From: Veillonella sp.
GTDB lineage: Bacteria; Bacillota; Negativicutes; Veillonellales; Veillonellaceae
Length of the DNA stretch: 64,000 bases
Direction: 5' to 3'
NCBI RefSeq assembly: GCF_041333735.1
Contig: NZ_JBGKFB010000001.1
Coordinates: forward strand, 1,047,001 to 1,111,000
Shown here: positions 17,701 to 25,132 of the stretch, one piece after another
Position numbering within the stretch: the stretch's first letter is position 1
Layout of the letters: each line of letters begins with the position of its first letter
Made by a program: the position numbers and the translations under genes
Notes under the pieces: generated by a model
What the model was told of the DNA's origin: nothing
The model's database searches: none
Seen by the model: the letters and a program-made list of their open reading frames with translations, nothing else

Positions 17701-19007
17701 CTGTAATGGAACGTAGCTTGCGTCGTCATCACAACCCAGAGGCACCAGAAGTGGTGGAAGAACAATTGCCAACCTACGATTATAATCGCGTGGTGTTCAC
17801 AGAGGAAATGCGTAAGACTTATAAAATCTTGGTGCCACAAATGTCACCATTGCATTTTAGCCTCTTGGATCCAGTCCTCAAAAATGAAGGCTATAACTTT
17901 GAAATGTTGCCAGCTCCAACGCGTGACGATATTGAAATAGGCTTGAAATATATCAATAATGATGCATGTTATCCAGCGATTATCGTTGTAGGGCAGCTCA
18001 TGTCTGCACTATTATCTGGTAAATACGATATCAATAAAACAGCTGTTATCATCTCTCAAACAGGTGGTGGGTGCCGTGCTACAAACTATATTGGTTATTT
18101 ACGTAAAGCGTTGATTGACGCTGGTATGAAACAAGTGCCAATCCTATCTCTTAATGCAAGCGACATGGAACGTCAACCAGGCTTCAAATTGACAAAAGGT
18201 TTCTTGCATCGCATGATTCAAGCCGTTGTTTACGGTGATGCCCTCATGCAATGCGTATTGGCTACACGTCCTTATGAAACTAACCCGGGCTCTACAGATG
18301 CATTATGTGATTACTGGATTAAAAAATTACGTGAAAATATTACATCTGCCAGCCTTCGTCAGTACAATAAGTACATCAAAGAAATCATTCATGACTTTGA
18401 TAACTTGCCGGTCAATAAAGATGTACAAAAACCTCGCGTTGGCGTCGTAGGTGAAATTTACGTTAAATTCCACCCAAGTGCTAACAACCATATCAATGAA
18501 CTCATTGAAAAAGAAGGTGGCGAAGTCGTTACATCCGGTTTATTAGACTTCTTCTTATACTGCGCAATGGATAGTACATACCGTGCTAAACATCTTGATG
18601 GCACATGGCTATCTGGCTTCTTCGGTACATTGGCTCGTGAAGCCCTTGAACTCTACCGCTTGCCATACGCTAAAGCAGTAGCAGCGTCTAAAAACTTTGA
18701 CCCTCTACAACGTATGACAGAAGTAGCAAAAGAAGCGGCTCACTACATTGGTCTTGGTAACCAATGCGGTGAAGGATGGTTCCTCACAGGCGATATGATT
18801 GACCTCATTGAAAAAGGGGCTAAACAAATCGTATGCTTGCAACCATTCGGCTGCTTACCAAACCACGTTACAGGTAAAGGTATGGTGAAAACACTATCCG
18901 CTGCCTACCCAGACGTGCGCATTGCTGCCATCGACTACGATCCAGGCTCCAGTGCAGTAAACCAAGCAAATCGGTTGAAACTACTACTATCGACAATGTT
19001 TGAATAA
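14754..19007 (+). CDS. Giant acyl-CoA dehydratase activase/dehydratase-like protein (1417 residues)
   Basis: Fused protein of the 2-hydroxyacyl-CoA dehydratase activator type. Residues about 1-320 and 325-600 are two BcrAD/BadFG ATPase domains, each starting with a phosphate loop (GIDVGSTTVKVVLL, GIDAGSTTLKVVLI) and each with a cluster-binding Cys region (GSCAGGTGAFID, CSSGCGSFID). From about 650 a DUF2229 domain follows (VGIPRVLNMYEDFPFWFTFF), then a long C-terminal region with conserved Cys motifs resembling the dehydratase component. ATG 14754 has AGAGAGG upstream. Related giant proteins are widespread in Firmicutes and Negativicutes, but their substrate is generally unassigned. No dehydratase partner genes are adjacent. 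A palindromic repeat element begins 12 bases after the stop. Confidence 0.88.
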   Translation: MQHMLRMGIDVGSTTVKVVLLDEHDNYLYKKYIRHYANILDTVYTLLQEAQVGHENDQVHVCITGSGGMAMAEKVRIPFVQEVIAETRAVKALYPETDVIIELGGEDAKVTYLGQTAEHRMNGSCAGGTGAFIDQMATLLQTDASGLNQLAMNADTIYPIAARCGVFAKTDVQALLNQGASHENIAKSVFQAIVNQTIAGLACGHKIEGNVAFLGGPLTFLSELRQCFCDTLELDEAHRIIPENGELFIALGAALMKEDCREITVGQLTKEIGALIGIPMEATDRVEPLFKNEQELEEFRARHAKAVTPKANIEDAQGPCYLGIDAGSTTLKVVLINSNKEIIFSHYGPNHGKPLEKSREMIEKIYELLPKGAYIAHSGVTGYGEAFLKRALGIDIGEVETMAHYRAARYFCPDVSFILDIGGQDMKCCKVRDGYIEDIVLNEACSSGCGSFIDTFASGLRIPIDQFAKEGLLASLPIDLGSRCTVFMNSKVKQAQKEGATVQDIAAGLAYSVIKNALYKVLKVKDPKELGDHIVVQGGTFYNESVLRAFEKLMGVEVIRPDVSGLMGAYGMALLAAETAEELQKEKSTLLDSDGLNSLQVSTTMRNCGLCSNNCMLTINAFSDGRTYVTGNRCDRGAGGMIQEERKAVPNLVDVKLRRYFDYYLKKNIPEFEGKMRVGIPRVLNMYEDFPFWFTFFNTLGYEVILSDYTTKEQYNKAIDTIPSDTACYPAKAVHGHIRDLANAQVDFVWYPCIQHGPKEFSRDNNYHCPMVISYPELIKNNMQEVLGDTPFHAPFLPLADKKSLVPALVKALDFLNLKKKDIANAVEKAWEEQENCKASYRETTKKTVSRLVAEQIPTIVLAGRPYHLDSGINHGIPELITSLGMAVLTEDGVAPLGNEIKHLRVVDQWSYHSRLYRAAEFVSRTEGFQIVELNSFGCGLDSIVADQVKDILSANHKIHTLLKIDEGTNLGAVTIRLRSLQSVMERSLRRHHNPEAPEVVEEQLPTYDYNRVVFTEEMRKTYKILVPQMSPLHFSLLDPVLKNEGYNFEMLPAPTRDDIEIGLKYINNDACYPAIIVVGQLMSALLSGKYDINKTAVIISQTGGGCRATNYIGYLRKALIDAGMKQVPILSLNASDMERQPGFKLTKGFLHRMIQAVVYGDALMQCVLATRPYETNPGSTDALCDYWIKKLRENITSASLRQYNKYIKEIIHDFDNLPVNKDVQKPRVGVVGEIYVKFHPSANNHINELIEKEGGEVVTSGLLDFFLYCAMDSTYRAKHLDGTWLSGFFGTLAREALELYRLPYAKAVAASKNFDPLQRMTEVAKEAAHYIGLGNQCGEGWFLTGDMIDLIEKGAKQIVCLQPFGCLPNHVTGKGMVKTLSAAYPDVRIAAIDYDPGSSAVNQANRLKLLLSTMFE

Positions 19008-19018
19008 AAGCGTGCTCC

Positions 19019-19184
19019 GTTATATTTTCAATGGGGCCCTGTTACAACTGAATATTACTAGTATAGAAAAAACAAAGTCCTCTCTTGGCTCAGTACGTCG
19101 CTACGCTCCGTAAAATCGCTGCAGAGAGGACTTTGTTCTTTTCTATATACACCCATTATGAAGATGTCCCATTGAAAATATAAC
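19019..19184 (+). repeat. Palindromic intergenic element, copy A (166 bp)
   Basis: Nested inverted repeats. The outer arms are a perfect 17-bp pair (19019-19035 with 19168-19184, core ATGGG/CCCAT). The inner arms are about 24 bp (19062-19085 with 19123-19147) with one bulge. The loop carries a core, GGCTCAGTACGTCGCTACG followed by CTCCGTAAAATCGCTGC, shared with all other full copies. It sits 12 bases after the stop of the giant activase gene in the same orientation. It contains no open frame, so it is a non-autonomous (MITE-like) or RNA-structure element. Confidence 0.85.
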
Positions 19185-19237
19185 TAGTACAGATGGGGGA
19201 AGGGAAAAGTGCTATTACTTAATCCGTCATAAGGAGG

Positions 19238-19405
19238 CTTACATTTTATAATGGGGCCCGGATACAACTGCATATCATTAGTATAGAAAAAATACAGCCC
19301 TCTCTTGGCTCAGTACGTCACTACGTTCCGTAAAATCGCTGCAGAGAGGGCTGTATTCTTTTCTATTTAGACCCGATATGAAGATGTCCCATTATAAAAT
19401 GTAAG
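19238..19405 (+). repeat. Palindromic intergenic element, copy B (168 bp)
   Basis: Same architecture as copy A: perfect 18-bp outer arms (19238-19255 with 19388-19405) and inner arms that differ in sequence from copy A (ACAGCCCTCTC instead of AAAGTCCTCTC) but change on both sides so that pairing is kept. The loop core GGCTCAGTACGTC is unchanged. It is the first half of a 321-bp unit repeated at 19612. Confidence 0.85.
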
Positions 19406-19495
19406 TGATCCAACCTACTATATACCTAATAGCTCCATCGAGTTATTTATCTCATTATTTACAAAAAAATTCGCAATACATCTAACGGAAAAGAG

Positions 19496-19558
19496 GAGAG
19501 AGGGCTGTGTTCTTTTCTATATACACTCATTATGAAGATGTCCCAATGAAAATATAAC
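19496..19558 (+). repeat. Right-half copy C of the palindromic element
   Basis: Only the 3' part of the element is present, from AGAGAGGGCTGTG through TTCTTTTCTATATACAC to the outer arm AATGAAAATATAAC. The left half and the loop are missing, so it cannot form the full structure. The outer-arm sequence matches copy A rather than the neighbouring copy B. Confidence 0.75.
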
Positions 19559-19611
19559 TAGTGCAGTGGGGAGGAGTTGGGATGGACGTTAGTAAATTAG
19601 CGATTATGTTT

Positions 19612-19779
19612 CTTACATTTTATAATGGTGCCCGAATACAACTGCATATTATTAGTATAGAAAAAATACAGCCCTATCTTGGCTCAGTACGTCACTACGT
19701 TCTGTAAAATCGCTGCAGAGAGGGCTGTATTCTTTTCTATATACGCTTATTATACAGACGTCCCATTATAAAATGTAAA
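19612..19779 (+). repeat. Palindromic intergenic element, copy D
   Basis: Near-identical to copy B, with point differences including ATGGTG for ATGGGG in the outer arm and CCCTATC for CCCTCTC in the inner left arm. These are uncompensated and so weaken the stems. Together with copy E it forms the second 321-bp unit of a direct duplication (19238-19558 and 19612-19932). Confidence 0.8.
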
Positions 19780-19869
19780 TGATCCAATCTACTATATACC
19801 TAATAGCTCCATCGAGTTACTTATCTCATTATTTACAAAAAATTCGCAATACATCTAACAGAAAAGAGG

Positions 19870-19932
19870 AGAGAGGGCTGTGTTCTTTTCTATATACACC
19901 CGTTTTGAAGACGTCCCATTGAAAATTTAACT
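19870..19932 (+). repeat. Right-half copy E of the palindromic element
   Basis: A partial copy matching copy C, from AGAGAGGGCTGTG to the outer-arm remnant CCCATTGAAAATTTAAC. It has the same separation from copy D as copy C has from copy B, which shows that the B-spacer-C block was duplicated as a unit. Confidence 0.75.
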
Positions 19933-20009
19933 GCTGTAGCAAAAGGAAGAATATGTTTAATATGTTATTATCACGCCATATTTTACTCGCTTATACTTCA
20001 TCGAGTTAA

Positions 20010-20085
20010 TTTTAACTAACCTTACTATAGTTATATGCTTTATAGAGAAAAAGCATTATATTTGTTATAGTAAGGTTAGTTAAAA
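20010..20085 (+). promoter_or_regulatory. 20-bp perfect inverted repeat upstream of the nuclease-like gene
   Basis: Arms 20010-20029 and 20066-20085 are perfectly complementary over 20 bp (TTTTAACTAACCTTACTATA and its complement). A second smaller stem (ATATGCTTT with AAAGCATTAT) lies inside the 36-base loop. It ends 34 bases before the start at 20120. It is unrelated in sequence to the palindromic elements to its left. It could be an attenuator or terminator, a repressor operator or a cassette boundary; the sequence alone does not decide. Confidence 0.6.
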
Positions 20086-20119
20086 GTTTATTATATTATG
20101 TGTTGGGTATGGGGAAAAT

Positions 20120-21958
20120 ATGTGCATGGAAGTAGACATCAAGGATTTAGCAAGTGAAGATTACCAACATCGACAACGAAGTATTGAATTGTTTCTTTTA
20201 TATAATCGAGAAATAGAAGAGGAGTTATGGCAGAATTTAATAAAGTATAATATTGAATTTTTTACTAGTATTATAAAGATATCGTCACAAATGGGATGGA
20301 AGAGCATTCATAGGTTGTTATTAGAAATAAATAATTTAGTAGAGGATAAAGTATATTATTTTAATGATGATGTTGAGTTAGAAGTAAAAATTAGAAATAG
20401 TGCTGATTTTTCATATTTTATCAATTCATTATTAAAATATATATTTAGAAATCATAATATGTATTTTTTACAATACTTTTTTAGGGAGCAAGCACTTAAT
20501 CATCAAAAGTTAAATTCTTTTTGGTACCAATTGATTTATTTATCTAATAAAAAAGGTAAAATTTCTGATAAAAACTTCATTAAACTCCAGAGCTTTATTC
20601 AGTCATACGAACCTAGTATTCAATTAAATGCTAATATGAAGAAGACAAAATTTACTGTTATAGAAGAGTTATACGATTTACATCAAAAAGTTTTGACTAA
20701 GGGCCGTAGAAATATAGATTTATTACCTTATAAGTCAAATTGTATCTACACAACTAAAAACTTGATATTAGGCTCTAAAGCTTATGAGGCGTTAAATTAT
20801 AATGCAATTATTGAATATATTTTTTTTCAACTAGGAAAAAGTGGTGCTAAAAAATCAATCGAGAGTTTCAACAAACTTTTAGTTGATGTTTGTAATAAAA
20901 ATGAATGTTGGAAAGATAAATATTTAGATGATATAGTTAATAGATTGTTTAGCCAACTTAATGCCCCTTGGGAAGAAAATGAACTTTTTTCATTTTTAGC
21001 GCGTGCAGATATGAAGTTAAATGTTCAACATTTTGATAAAATTAGTAAATTTTTGTCTAGAAATTTACACAGTGAACTAGCAGATGCGAACTTTAGAAAA
21101 AAAGATTTACCCTGTTGGTCTTATACTAAGTCGCATGAGGGCTTATATTGTTTAGCACATTATCAAAATGAATTATTTTTGGAGCATCTAGAGAAGACTT
21201 TGTTGGAGCTATCTACAAGACGATCATGTGATGTTATTTTAAGAGAGCATGATTATAATAGTCTCTATTCATTGCTAGGGATATATTTTAGAGTAAATAA
21301 TAATAGAGAAACTATAAATTGGTTAAAACGAGATATAGGGATTTTATGGGAACGTTTAGTATTTAAAATTTTATCTAAGAAATATGATAATATTGATTAT
21401 CAAGTTGATTTAAATGAATATAGTGTAGCTGATATTACAATTAATAAATATAAAGGTAGACTATATTTCGAAAAGATTGTTGAGTGTAAAAAATCTTTAT
21501 ATTTTATTCCTGAAAATCTTATTGATGATAATGGAGTATTTGACTATACAAAACATAGTATTATTGTATCCAAATATATAGGCTTTACAGATGAGTTTGT
21601 ATTATTAATTCTTGATGATGATTTTGTTGAATTTAAATGTCCAGATAATATTAAAATTATCTATGCAAGTGATTGGCTAAATGCTGATTTTATATGTGAT
21701 CAAGATAAGCATGAAATTGATTTATTGATGAGATATTCTATTTACTTAGAAGACGTACGGTGTGATAATAAACTACCTACGTGGAATTATGAAAAAATTA
21801 GAAAATATATTAAGTCATTATCAAATGTTCAGGGTAATAATATAATAGATTCTCTTGATCTATTAAAAGAGTGTGTGAGGTTTGATAAAAGAAGTATTAA
21901 GAATACAACATATAATATTTTATCTTTTGATGAATTTAAACAGCAGGAAGGAATTTAA
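20120..21958 (+). CDS. Large protein with a predicted C-terminal PD-(D/E)XK nuclease domain
   Basis: I do not recognise a named family. The 612-residue protein begins with a long helical region (about residues 1-400). It then shows a restriction-endonuclease-like signature: Glu411 in ILWERLVFKIL, Asp438 in YSVADITI, and Glu455-x-Lys457 in KIVECKKSLY. This is the E...D...ExK order and spacing of PD-(D/E)XK nucleases. Codon use is far more AT-rich than in the neighbours, with many AAA/ATA/TTA codons, and palindromic elements flank the cassette, which suggests horizontal transfer. GGGGA precedes ATG 20120; ATG 20126 is an alternative. The next gene starts one base after the stop, so the two are probably coupled. 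A phage-defence role is inference; a repair or plasmid-control nuclease is possible. Confidence 0.75.
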   Translation: MCMEVDIKDLASEDYQHRQRSIELFLLYNREIEEELWQNLIKYNIEFFTSIIKISSQMGWKSIHRLLLEINNLVEDKVYYFNDDVELEVKIRNSADFSYFINSLLKYIFRNHNMYFLQYFFREQALNHQKLNSFWYQLIYLSNKKGKISDKNFIKLQSFIQSYEPSIQLNANMKKTKFTVIEELYDLHQKVLTKGRRNIDLLPYKSNCIYTTKNLILGSKAYEALNYNAIIEYIFFQLGKSGAKKSIESFNKLLVDVCNKNECWKDKYLDDIVNRLFSQLNAPWEENELFSFLARADMKLNVQHFDKISKFLSRNLHSELADANFRKKDLPCWSYTKSHEGLYCLAHYQNELFLEHLEKTLLELSTRRSCDVILREHDYNSLYSLLGIYFRVNNNRETINWLKRDIGILWERLVFKILSKKYDNIDYQVDLNEYSVADITINKYKGRLYFEKIVECKKSLYFIPENLIDDNGVFDYTKHSIIVSKYIGFTDEFVLLILDDDFVEFKCPDNIKIIYASDWLNADFICDQDKHEIDLLMRYSIYLEDVRCDNKLPTWNYEKIRKYIKSLSNVQGNNIIDSLDLLKECVRFDKRSIKNTTYNILSFDEFKQQEGI

Positions 21959-21959
21959 T

Positions 21960-22685
21960 ATGTTATATGGAACTTTATCAAATTATGATTCTCTTGATGC
22001 AATAAAAGATGTAATGGAAATTTCAAAACCTGTAAGTATGGTTTTTGATCACAGACTAGTTCTTGCGTCATGGATTTTATGGAAAGATATTAAAAATAAA
22101 CCTCTTAATTTGCTTACGTTCGATGCACATCGTGATTTATGTTCCGAGAATGATACAATACAGATTATGGAGCATATAGAAAAAACTACAAAGGAAAAAT
22201 TAGATTTACGAGTTTTTGAATTACTTGATGTAAATAATGATACGCATATTAATATGGCCTGCGAATTAGGAGTCTTTGATTCTGTTTTTGTGATTTCAAA
22301 TGATTTTTCAGATGATGATTATTGTGTCAATAAATCTAGAATAAAAGTATTTAAAGAACTCGATGATTGTATTGTTGATATATTATCTAAAAGCTTTTAT
22401 ATTCTTGATATTGATTTAGATTATTTTTTTGATAAAGATGATTGTACCAATTCATTTCAGTTTAATGAATTACGATTGAAATCGTTTTTAGAGAAAAAAA
22501 CAATATTTCCTAATAATCTAGTAGGTATAACAATAGCTATTGAACCACGTTATTGCGGTGGAATTGTTAATGCTATAAATGTATATGAAAAGATAGAAAA
22601 GAAATTATTTAGTGCGCCAGTATTTAGAGATTATTATCAAGAGGATATAGCAGTATTGAGTGAAGTACTAGCAATAAATAGATAA
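21960..22685 (+). CDS. UPF0489/arginase-like protein paired with the nuclease-like gene
   Basis: This 241-residue protein has the metal-binding pattern of the ureohydrolase fold in its UPF0489 branch: SMVFDHRLVLASWILW near residue 27, FDAHRDL with Asp55/His57/Asp59, and ILDIDLDYFF with Asp150/Asp152/Asp154. Characterised relatives include peptide arginases that turn peptidyl arginine into ornithine, but most UPF0489 members have no known role. ATG 21960 follows AGGAAGG and comes one base after the previous stop; an in-frame ATG at 21882 lies inside the upstream gene. It shares the AT-rich composition of its partner. No RiPP precursor or maturase is nearby, so a defence or regulatory role next to the nuclease is only a hypothesis. 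Confidence 0.75.
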   Translation: MLYGTLSNYDSLDAIKDVMEISKPVSMVFDHRLVLASWILWKDIKNKPLNLLTFDAHRDLCSENDTIQIMEHIEKTTKEKLDLRVFELLDVNNDTHINMACELGVFDSVFVISNDFSDDDYCVNKSRIKVFKELDDCIVDILSKSFYILDIDLDYFFDKDDCTNSFQFNELRLKSFLEKKTIFPNNLVGITIAIEPRYCGGIVNAINVYEKIEKKLFSAPVFRDYYQEDIAVLSEVLAINR

Positions 22686-22860
22686 TAATATACTCAAAAT
22701 ATTTTGTTGTAGTCGGGCACTATCATAATTAAATCTTGCTCTTTATAATCGATTGGACGGGACTTAGTTTATTGCCTACAATTAGTTGAGTCTGCACTTT
22801 CCTTTATTGTGCTTAGTGTATTTATAAAAAAGAATTAATATATTTTAATTATAGTCGAAT
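22686..22860. other. AT-rich spacer, nothing recognised
   Basis: The gap between the arginase-like gene and repeat copy F has no convincing open frame, promoter or terminator. The region from 22686 to the efflux stop at 23042 is otherwise accounted for by copy F. Confidence 0.5.
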
Positions 22861-23020
22861 AGTCCTACAATGGGACATCTTCATAGCAAAAATTAATAAA
22901 AATAGCGGTACCTTTTTCGAAGCGATTTTACGGAACGAAGTGACGTACTGAGCAAGAAGAAGGTACCGCTGTTTTTATACTAAATTTTATTCTATTGTAA
23001 CAGGGCCCCATTGTAGGGCT
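22861..23020 (-). repeat. Palindromic intergenic element, copy F, reverse orientation
   Basis: Full element on the - strand. Outer arms at 22861-22874 and 23007-23020 pair over 14 bp with one mismatch. The inner arms (AGCGGTACCTT with AAGGTACCGCT) share no sequence with those of copies A-D yet pair equally well. The loop core, the complement of GCTCAGTACGTCACT..GTTCCGTAAAATCG, is conserved. It follows the 3' end of the efflux gene by 21 bases in the same gene-relative orientation as copy A. Confidence 0.85.
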
Positions 23021-23041
23021 CACACAAATGTTTAAAAGAGA

Positions 23042-24229
23042 TTATTCTTTCTCTACTAAACCATATAAACACAATAAGGAAAGCGCTGCACATACTAGCA
23101 TTGTAATCCCCATGGGTACTCCCGTATGTTCTCCACCAATACCAACGATTGGTGATACAATACCTGCCGCAAACATGCTGGCAAAGCCTAGTATGGCAGA
23201 GGCGCTGCCTGCCATTTTTCCATAGTTTGTCATCGCCATAGAGAAGGAGGCGGAACCGAATAGGGATACTGTACACACAGTAAAGAATAGGATGGTTGTT
23301 ACAGGAATGAGAGACCATTCAAAAATCATGGCTACTAAGAATAGTAAAGAGCCAATTGTAAGTTCCCATAGACTGAATGTGAGTAGTTGACGAGAGGTTA
23401 CGACATTACTTACGCGTCCGCTAATGGCACTGGCCAAGATAATGCCGCAGCTATTAATTCCGAATAAATAGCTAAACTCTTGAGCAGATAGTTGAAAGAT
23501 ATTTTGGTATACAAAGGATGAACCAGAGATATAGGCAAAGAAAGCGCCGAAAGCAAAGAGTTGAATTAATGTTTGTCCTAGGAAGGGTTTATCTTTAATT
23601 AGCGTAAGGTAGTTCTTTGTAGCCGTAGCAAGGCCGCCAGTAACGCGTTTTTCTTTTGGTAAGCTTTCACGGAAAAGAAGTGAACCTACCAATAAAATGG
23701 CAGAGAATAGTGCTAGGATTACAAAGATTACACGCCATGTAGTAAATAAGAGCAGTTGACCACCTACTAACGGCGCAAGGACTGGTGCGAGGCCGTTAAC
23801 CATCATGAGTAAGGCAAAAAGTTTTGTTAATTCTTGACCGGATGCAAAGTCTCGAGCGATGGCTTTGGCAATTACAACGCCTACAGATCCGGTTAAACCT
23901 TGTAGAAATCTTCCTAGTAAAAGTATTTCGATACTTGGTGCATAGGCACAAATAATACTAGAAATAACGCATAGTAAGTTACCTACAACAAGTGGCATTT
24001 TACGGCCCATTGTGTCACTTATAGGGCCACCAAATAATTGACCTAAGGCAACGCCAAAGGTCATAACACCTATGGTCATTTGAATATTTGATGCTGTTGT
24101 ATTTAATTCGCCAGGCATAATCGGTAATGCAGGTAAATACAGATCTGTTGCGAGCGGTGTAATAGCTGTTAACATGCCAAGGAATACTACCAAGATAAAG
24201 GAAACCTTAGCAGAATTTTCTTGTGTCAT
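23042..24229 (-). CDS. Bcr/CflA-type multidrug efflux transporter (MFS)
   Basis: Proton-driven drug exporter of the DHA1/Bcr-CflA subfamily, with 395 residues and about 12 membrane segments. ITPLATDLYLPALPIMPGEL in the first loop is the Bcr/CflA signature, and GQLFGGPISDTMGRKMPL is the MFS motif A. FLQGLTGSVGVVIAKAIARD fits motif B/C of the group. AGGAGG precedes the ATG. An IS3-family element ends 49 bases upstream and is transcribed toward this gene, so its expression may be altered by the insertion. Typical substrates are bicyclomycin, chloramphenicol or sulfonamides; none can be assigned here. Confidence 0.9.
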   Translation of the reverse strand: MTQENSAKVSFILVVFLGMLTAITPLATDLYLPALPIMPGELNTTASNIQMTIGVMTFGVALGQLFGGPISDTMGRKMPLVVGNLLCVISSIICAYAPSIEILLLGRFLQGLTGSVGVVIAKAIARDFASGQELTKLFALLMMVNGLAPVLAPLVGGQLLLFTTWRVIFVILALFSAILLVGSLLFRESLPKEKRVTGGLATATKNYLTLIKDKPFLGQTLIQLFAFGAFFAYISGSSFVYQNIFQLSAQEFSYLFGINSCGIILASAISGRVSNVVTSRQLLTFSLWELTIGSLLFLVAMIFEWSLIPVTTILFFTVCTVSLFGSASFSMAMTNYGKMAGSASAILGFASMFAAGIVSPIVGIGGEHTGVPMGITMLVCAALSLLCLYGLVEKE

Positions 24230-24314
24230 AAAATCCTCCTATCTTAAAATGGGAAAAATAAAAGCCTGCGAATCGCACTGATATGTACCCATTTTCCTGG
24301 ACACATATTATTTA

Positions 24315-25115
24315 CTAGCCTAAACACATGGATGCTTCCCTGTATTTTACGGGGGGCATCCATTTTGTTTTTTTCTGGATCCTTCTATTGTTGTAATAGT
24401 TAATGTATTCTTCTATCGCTACTGCAAAAGCATTAAATGATGCATATTCTTTTTCAAAACCATAATATATTTCTGTTTTCAATCTACCAAAAAAGGTTTC
24501 CATCACAGAGTTATCATAACAATTTCCTTTTCTAGACATAGACTGAATAATGCCATGTTCTTTAAGTGCTTGCCTAAAATAGTTATGTTGGTATTGCCAT
24601 CCTTGATCAGAGTGGAAGATTAATCCCGAAAGATTAGTAAACTTTTTAAAGGCTTTCTCCAACATACGAGAAATCTGTTCTAAGTTAGGCCTTAATGCTA
24701 AGTCATAAGCAACAATCTCATTCGTATTCATATCTAAAATAGGCGATAAATAGCATTTTCCCCACGAGAAATTGAATTGAGACACATCGGTAGTCCATTT
24801 TTGTAATGGTGCAGTTGTACTAAAATCTCTATTGACGATATTTTCTGCTATTTTGCCGACTTTCCCTTTGTAAGAGTGATACTTTTCCTTCGGTCGCTTT
24901 CCTGCGAGGCCCATACTATGCATAAGTCTTTGTACTCGTTTATGATTGACTACAAAACCTCGATTAAGAAGCTCTTGGTATACATGCCGTACACCATACC
25001 GACCTTTATGTTCTGTAAAAATCTTTTGAATTTCATCTTTGAGCTCTGTATTTCTTTTATCTACAAGATCTACTTTAGTAAGTTCAAAATAATAGGTAGA
25101 TTTGGACATTGGCAT
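24315..25115 (-). CDS. IS3-family transposase catalytic part, OrfB
   Basis: DDE integrase domain of the transposase. HKGRYGVRHVYQELLNRG is the HTH_21 region. The catalytic acidic residues are in KWTTDVSQF (Asp), LIFHSDQGWQYQH (Asp) and NSVMETFFGRLKTE (Glu). The first ATG given here (25115) is unlikely to be the real start: the same frame continues upstream (LRQQGYQLKHLLKAMPMSK) to overlap the end of orfA. The active product is therefore expected to be an OrfAB fusion made by a -1 frameshift near 25175-25180 (A5G on the - strand). It has 266 residues from the ATG, with no internal stop. Confidence 0.93.
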   Translation of the reverse strand: MPMSKSTYYFELTKVDLVDKRNTELKDEIQKIFTEHKGRYGVRHVYQELLNRGFVVNHKRVQRLMHSMGLAGKRPKEKYHSYKGKVGKIAENIVNRDFSTTAPLQKWTTDVSQFNFSWGKCYLSPILDMNTNEIVAYDLALRPNLEQISRMLEKAFKKFTNLSGLIFHSDQGWQYQHNYFRQALKEHGIIQSMSRKGNCYDNSVMETFFGRLKTEIYYGFEKEYASFNAFAVAIEEYINYYNNRRIQKKTKWMPPVKYREASMCLG

Positions 25116-25132
25116 AGCTTTTAAAAGATGCT

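Noticed and set aside
19019..19932. The palindromic cluster as ends of a transposon carrying its own transposase
   Set aside because: No transposase frame exists within any copy or between them; the elements are too short and purely structural.
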